The notes under the pieces were generated by a model. The model was not told where the DNA came from. It did not search any database and saw only the letters and a program-made list of their open reading frames with translations. This document shows positions 5,516 through 8,063 of a stretch of 8,063 bases of DNA, in pieces. The DNA comes from Bacillota bacterium. GTDB lineage: Bacteria; Bacillota; Clostridia; Clostridiales; Caloramatoraceae. How positions within the stretch are numbered: position 1 is the stretch's first letter; each line of letters starts with the position of its first letter. Location of the stretch: positions 1-8,063 of the forward strand of contig JAEZLD010000072.1 in the NCBI GenBank assembly GCA_023415335.1, written 5' to 3'. The position numbers were made by a program, and so were the translations under genes.

Positions 5516-6532
5516 ATGGCAAAGAAAAAGCTTGGACTTCAGACTATAAAGTTTCAGACACCTCCCTGCATTATGTCCACTGCCGCTATAGTGGGACCAA
5601 AGGAGGGAGAAGGACCTCTCAAAGACTATTTTGATGTATGCCTCACAGATGACCTCTTCGGTGAGGATAGCTGGGAAAAGGCAGAGAGCAAAATGGTTAG
5701 GGAGGTTATAAAGCTTACACTTGATAAGGGAAGTATTACTGAGGATAAAGTTGAATACCTTTTTGCTGGTGATCTGCTGAATCAAATAATTTCCTCCAGT
5801 TTTGCTGCAAGGGCATTTAATATACCATTTTTTGGACTTTATGGTGCCTGTTCAACAATGACAGAGTCTCTGAGCCTGGCTGCCATGGCAGTTGATGGTG
5901 GGTATGCAGACCATGTGGTGGCCGCCACCTCTAGTCATTTCAGCTCTGCAGAAAGGCAGTTTAGATTCCCTCTTGAGCATGGAAATCAGAGGCCTCCTAC
6001 CTCCCAGTGGACAGTAACTGGCACTGGAGCGGCACTTTTATCAAGCTCTGGCTCTGGTGCCTATATAACCTATGCTACCACAGGAAGGGTCATGGACTTT
6101 AACATAAAGGATGGCAACAATATGGGTGCTGCTATGGCTCCTGCTGCAGCTGATACTATACTGAGGCATTTTAAGGACACAGGACTTACTACAGATGACT
6201 ATGATTTGATTATAACCGGTGATCTGGGCAAAATAGGCAGAGAGCTTGCTAATGAGATAATGCTTGAAAACGGGTTGGACATTGAAAAGAAATTTACGGA
6301 TTGCGGCATAGAAATATTTGACACCAAACAGCAGGATGTACACTCGGGAGGAAGCGGCTGTGGCTGCTCAGCATCCGTATTCTGCGGTTACCTTTATAGA
6401 AAAATACTTGAAAAAAAGTTCGGAAGAATACTTTTGGTTTCAACAGGGGCTCTTATGAGTCCTACCAGCAGCTATCAGGGTGAATCCATACCAGGAATTG
6501 CCCATGCAGTGACTATAGAAGGAGGCAGATAG
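5516..6532 (+). CDS. spoVAD: Stage V sporulation protein AD, dipicolinate-binding thiolase-fold protein
   Basis: A 338-residue protein with the usual SpoVAD length. It has the thiolase/ketosynthase fold but is not known to be an enzyme; the Bacillus protein binds DPA directly and is essential for its uptake into the spore. Visible marks are the YGACSTMTESLSLAAMAVDGG stretch, with Cys112 at the thiolase nucleophile position, SSHFSSAERQFRFPLEHG, the QRPPTSQWTVTGTGAALLS region and a C-terminal QDVHSGGSGCGCSAS motif with another conserved His/Cys cluster. ATG 5516 follows GAGGTGACGG, which overlaps the end of spoVAC. The TAG stop is one base before the spoVAEB ATG. It probably sits at the inner spore membrane with SpoVAC and SpoVAEB. 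Confidence 0.96.
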   Translation: MAKKKLGLQTIKFQTPPCIMSTAAIVGPKEGEGPLKDYFDVCLTDDLFGEDSWEKAESKMVREVIKLTLDKGSITEDKVEYLFAGDLLNQIISSSFAARAFNIPFFGLYGACSTMTESLSLAAMAVDGGYADHVVAATSSHFSSAERQFRFPLEHGNQRPPTSQWTVTGTGAALLSSSGSGAYITYATTGRVMDFNIKDGNNMGAAMAPAAADTILRHFKDTGLTTDDYDLIITGDLGKIGRELANEIMLENGLDIEKKFTDCGIEIFDTKQQDVHSGGSGCGCSASVFCGYLYRKILEKKFGRILLVSTGALMSPTSSYQGESIPGIAHAVTIEGGR

Positions 6533-6533
6533 C

Positions 6534-6890
6534 ATGGATTACATTAGAGCTTTTCTTGTGGGGGGATTAATTTGTGCTATAGGACAGGTGCTTATGGATA
6601 AGACTAAGATGACCCCTGCAAGAATATTAGTTTCCTTTGTGACTGCAGGAGTTATATTGGGAGCATTGGGATTATATAAACCTATTGTGGATTTTGCCAA
6701 AGCGGGAGCTACTGTGCCTTTGTTGGGGTTTGGATACTCTCTTGCAAAGGGTGCCTTTGAGGGTGTTGACAAATATGGCATAATAGGAGCCTTTATAGGA
6801 GGAATCAGCGCAACCTCAGCAGGTATATCTGCAGCAGTTTTCTTTGGATACCTTGCAGCGGTTCTGTTTAATCCTAAAACAAAGAACTGA
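6534..6890 (+). CDS. spoVAEB: Stage V sporulation protein AEB, dipicolinate channel subunit
   Basis: A 118-residue membrane protein with about four hydrophobic helices, the usual length of SpoVAE/SpoVAEB. It is expected to work with SpoVAC and SpoVAD in DPA transport. Key motifs are MDYIRAFLVGGLICAIGQ at the start, VTAGVILGALGLYKPIVDFA, and KAGATVPLLGFGYSLAKGAF, all paralogous to SpoVAC. ATG 6534 lies one base after the spoVAD stop; GGAGG at 6521-6525 is inside the end of spoVAD, so translation is coupled. Its own stop TGA 6888-6890 overlaps the ribosome binding site GAGGCGAT of the next gene. Many annotations call it simply spoVAE. Confidence 0.94.
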   Translation: MDYIRAFLVGGLICAIGQVLMDKTKMTPARILVSFVTAGVILGALGLYKPIVDFAKAGATVPLLGFGYSLAKGAFEGVDKYGIIGAFIGGISATSAGISAAVFFGYLAAVLFNPKTKN

Positions 6891-6900
6891 GGCGATATGC

Positions 6901-7467
6901 ATGAAAAGGAATGTAATACTTGTAACTGATGGAGACAAGGTGGCGAAGAAAGCTATAGAAGCAGCAGCCACCAATATTGGAGGGCGGTGTATATCAAGGT
7001 CTGCAGGAAATCCTACATTGCTTTCTGGGAAGGATATTGTAGAGTATATAAAGCAAGCTAAGCATGACCCTGTGGTGGTTATGGTAGATGATATGGGCAA
7101 CAGTCATACAGGTTCAGGAGAGGAAGCGATGGACTATATAATCAACAGTGATGATGTAAACATACTTGGAGTAGTGGCTGTGGCCTCCAACACAATGGGT
7201 GTAGAGGGAATAAAGGCAGACTGCTCTATAGACAGGGAGTGCAGGGTTACAAATAATCCGGTAAATAAGGACGGCATAGCTCAGAAAAGAGGCAGGGTGA
7301 TTCTAGGAGATACAGTAGATATATTGAACGAGGAGAGGGTTCCAATAATAATAGGCATAGGGGATCCAGGAAAGATGGAAGGCTTCGACGATGCTGAAAT
7401 TGGAGCACCGGTTATAACAAAGGCCCTTCAGGAGATTCTCAAACGTAGTAAATCTAAAGGAATGTAA
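6901..7467 (+). CDS. spoVAEA: Stage V sporulation protein AEA
   Basis: A 188-residue soluble protein. It begins MKRNVILVTDGDKVAKKAIE and continues with GGRCISRSAGNPTLLSGK, DPVVVMVDDMGNSHTGSGEE, LGVVAVASNTMGVEG and a C-terminal IGIGDPGKMEGFDDAEIGAP segment, the pattern of the SpoVAEA family. In Bacillus SpoVAEA is dispensable for DPA uptake but affects the rate of germination; its biochemical activity is unknown. ATG 6901 is chosen because GAGGCGAT (6889-6896) precedes it and the Bacillus protein starts the same way. A longer frame from 6844 overlaps spoVAEB and is rejected. It is the last gene of the operon here: no spoVAF follows, and the terminator begins 3 bases after the stop. Confidence 0.92.
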   Translation: MKRNVILVTDGDKVAKKAIEAAATNIGGRCISRSAGNPTLLSGKDIVEYIKQAKHDPVVVMVDDMGNSHTGSGEEAMDYIINSDDVNILGVVAVASNTMGVEGIKADCSIDRECRVTNNPVNKDGIAQKRGRVILGDTVDILNEERVPIIIGIGDPGKMEGFDDAEIGAPVITKALQEILKRSKSKGM

Positions 7468-7469
7468 AA

Positions 7470-7497
7470 GGAGAGTGCAGCTTTGCACTCTCCCTCT
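7470..7497. terminator. Bidirectional terminator between spoVAEA and the convergent PBP gene
   Basis: A 10-bp stem, GGAGAGTGCA (7470-7479) with TGCACTCTCC (7484-7493), surrounds a GCTT loop. Reading the minus strand, the stem is followed by TTTTACATT, a fair T-run for ending the PBP transcript. On the plus strand CTCTTATTGTT follows, which is weaker but adequate. It starts 3 bases after the spoVAEA stop and lies 25 bases past the PBP stop. Confidence 0.8.
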
Positions 7498-7517
7498 TAT
7501 TGTTGACAAAACCCCTT

Positions 7518-8063
7518 TTAATGTGGCTTAGAAGGCTTTGGTTTATCTGTAGGTGTAGTTGTAGGTGTAGGTGTAGTTGTAGGTGTAGTTGTAGGTGTTG
7601 GCTTATTATCACCCTCCCCAGGCGTTGGAACAGGTGTAGGTGTAGGTGTAGTTGTAGGTGTAGGTGTGGGTGCATGTGTATGGGCTGTGCAGTATGTGGT
7701 TGGAAGCACATACTTATCATCTACCAGGGTTTTTCTTGCCTTAGTGGTTCGTGTGATGAAAACCCTGCTTGTAAGAAGGTCCTTTGGACAGAATTCTGTG
7801 GCAAGCAGTCCTGTTGAAGCATCAATGTTTGCAGCTACATGTACGCTGCATATCTGTACAGGCTCAGTTCCCTTTATGAATAGTTCTGTTGTAACTCTGG
7901 AGCCCCTAGGGTCATGGCTACATAACTCTGATGGAGAAGCGCCTGAATCCAAGCATACCTGAGCAGTTACTATTCCTGAAGGCTTGGTAAAGTCTTTGAC
8001 TGGGAGACCATCATGAGCTGGTTTCATTATGGCCTTCCACAGCTTACCCGTTACTGCTCCACC
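7518..8063 (-). CDS. Class A penicillin-binding protein (PBP1A type), C-terminal part, runs off the right edge
   Basis: Only the last 181 residues are in the window; the gene continues past 8063 on the minus strand and ends at TAA 7520-7518. The visible start, GGAVTGKLWKAIMKPAHDGLP, is the typical end of a PBP1A transpeptidase domain (W-x-x-x-M-x-x-x-H-x-x-x-P). After it comes a linker with Cys pairs in a repeated plan, VCLDSGASPSELC (24-36 from the visible Met) and later STGLLATEFC, also seen in clostridial PBP1A proteins. The last 50 or so residues are a Thr/Pro-rich tail. The enzyme would polymerise and cross-link peptidoglycan at the cell surface; the catalytic motifs are outside the window. 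A secreted Pro/Thr tail may span the wall. It is convergent with spoVA and probably not part of that operon. Confidence 0.85.
   Translation of the reverse strand, partial: GGAVTGKLWKAIMKPAHDGLPVKDFTKPSGIVTAQVCLDSGASPSELCSHDPRGSRVTTELFIKGTEPVQICSVHVAANIDASTGLLATEFCPKDLLTSRVFITRTTKARKTLVDDKYVLPTTYCTAHTHAPTPTPTTTPTPTPVPTPGEGDNKPTPTTTPTTTPTPTTTPTDKPKPSKPH
7549..7679 (-). repeat. Hexamer microsatellite coding for the Thr/Pro tail
   Basis: Two blocks (7549-7600 and 7631-7679) are built almost entirely of GTAGGT and GTAGTT hexamers as read on the plus strand. Read on the minus strand in frame they give alternating PTPT and PTTT dipeptides. A non-repetitive segment coding PGEGDNKP separates them. 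The six-base period keeps frame, so copy number can change without breaking the gene. Confidence 0.8.

Noticed and set aside
6844..6900. Longer start for SpoVAEA at 6844
   Set aside because: It overlaps spoVAEB by 47 bases and adds residues absent from the family; ATG 6901 has a ribosome binding site.
7549..7679. Non-coding satellite or CRISPR-like array, or a Cys/Arg-rich protein on the plus strand
   Set aside because: The hexamers are in frame with the PBP C-terminus on the minus strand; the plus-strand frame is its shadow.

Overview
The window looks like chromosomal DNA from a low-GC, endospore-forming Firmicute, most likely a member of the Clostridia. The evidence is AT-rich codon use, strong GGAGG-type ribosome binding sites and a complete run of sporulation genes with clostridial-looking proteins. 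I cannot name the genus from sequence alone. The layout echoes the Bacillus order dacF-spoIIAA-spoIIAB-sigF-spoVAA..., but dacF, spoVAA, spoVAB and spoVAF are not here.

Left part (1-2330): a small membrane protein gene of prophage type is cut by an in-frame TAG at 232-234, and its reading frame continues to 393. Next comes an intergenic leader with two candidate vegetative promoters and a hairpin, then a NhaC-family Na+/H+ antiporter (650-1999). The 3' end of the antiporter gene runs into a roughly 235-base intergenic element rich in inverted and direct repeats (1969-2203). A 17-bp hairpin terminator (2245-2288) separates it from the convergent gene.

Middle (2333-4841): a secreted or membrane-anchored NodB-type polysaccharide deacetylase on the minus strand lies divergent to the spoIIA operon (spoIIAA, spoIIAB, sigF). 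That operon has a near-consensus sigma-H promoter at 3226-3251. SpoIIAA (anti-anti-sigma), SpoIIAB (anti-sigma kinase) and sigma-F form the switch that starts forespore-specific transcription after asymmetric division. A strong terminator overlaps the end of sigF, with the stop codon in its loop.

Right part (4855-7467): a spoVA operon follows (spoVAC, spoVAD, spoVAEB, spoVAEA), the machinery that moves dipicolinic acid into the developing spore and out again at germination. It is preceded by an odd 47-codon reading frame that has a good ribosome binding site but ACG where the start codon should be. The stop of this frame overlaps the spoVAC ribosome binding site. After a convergent terminator (7470-7493), the C-terminal part of a class A penicillin-binding protein lies on the minus strand. 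It ends in a long Thr/Pro tail encoded by hexamer repeats and runs off the right edge.

The core genes are well-known sporulation machinery, not a new system. The points that merit a second look are the TAG-interrupted gene, the palindromic element that supplies the antiporter C-terminus, the ACG-start mini-gene in the position of spoVAA/AB, and the repeat-built PBP tail.
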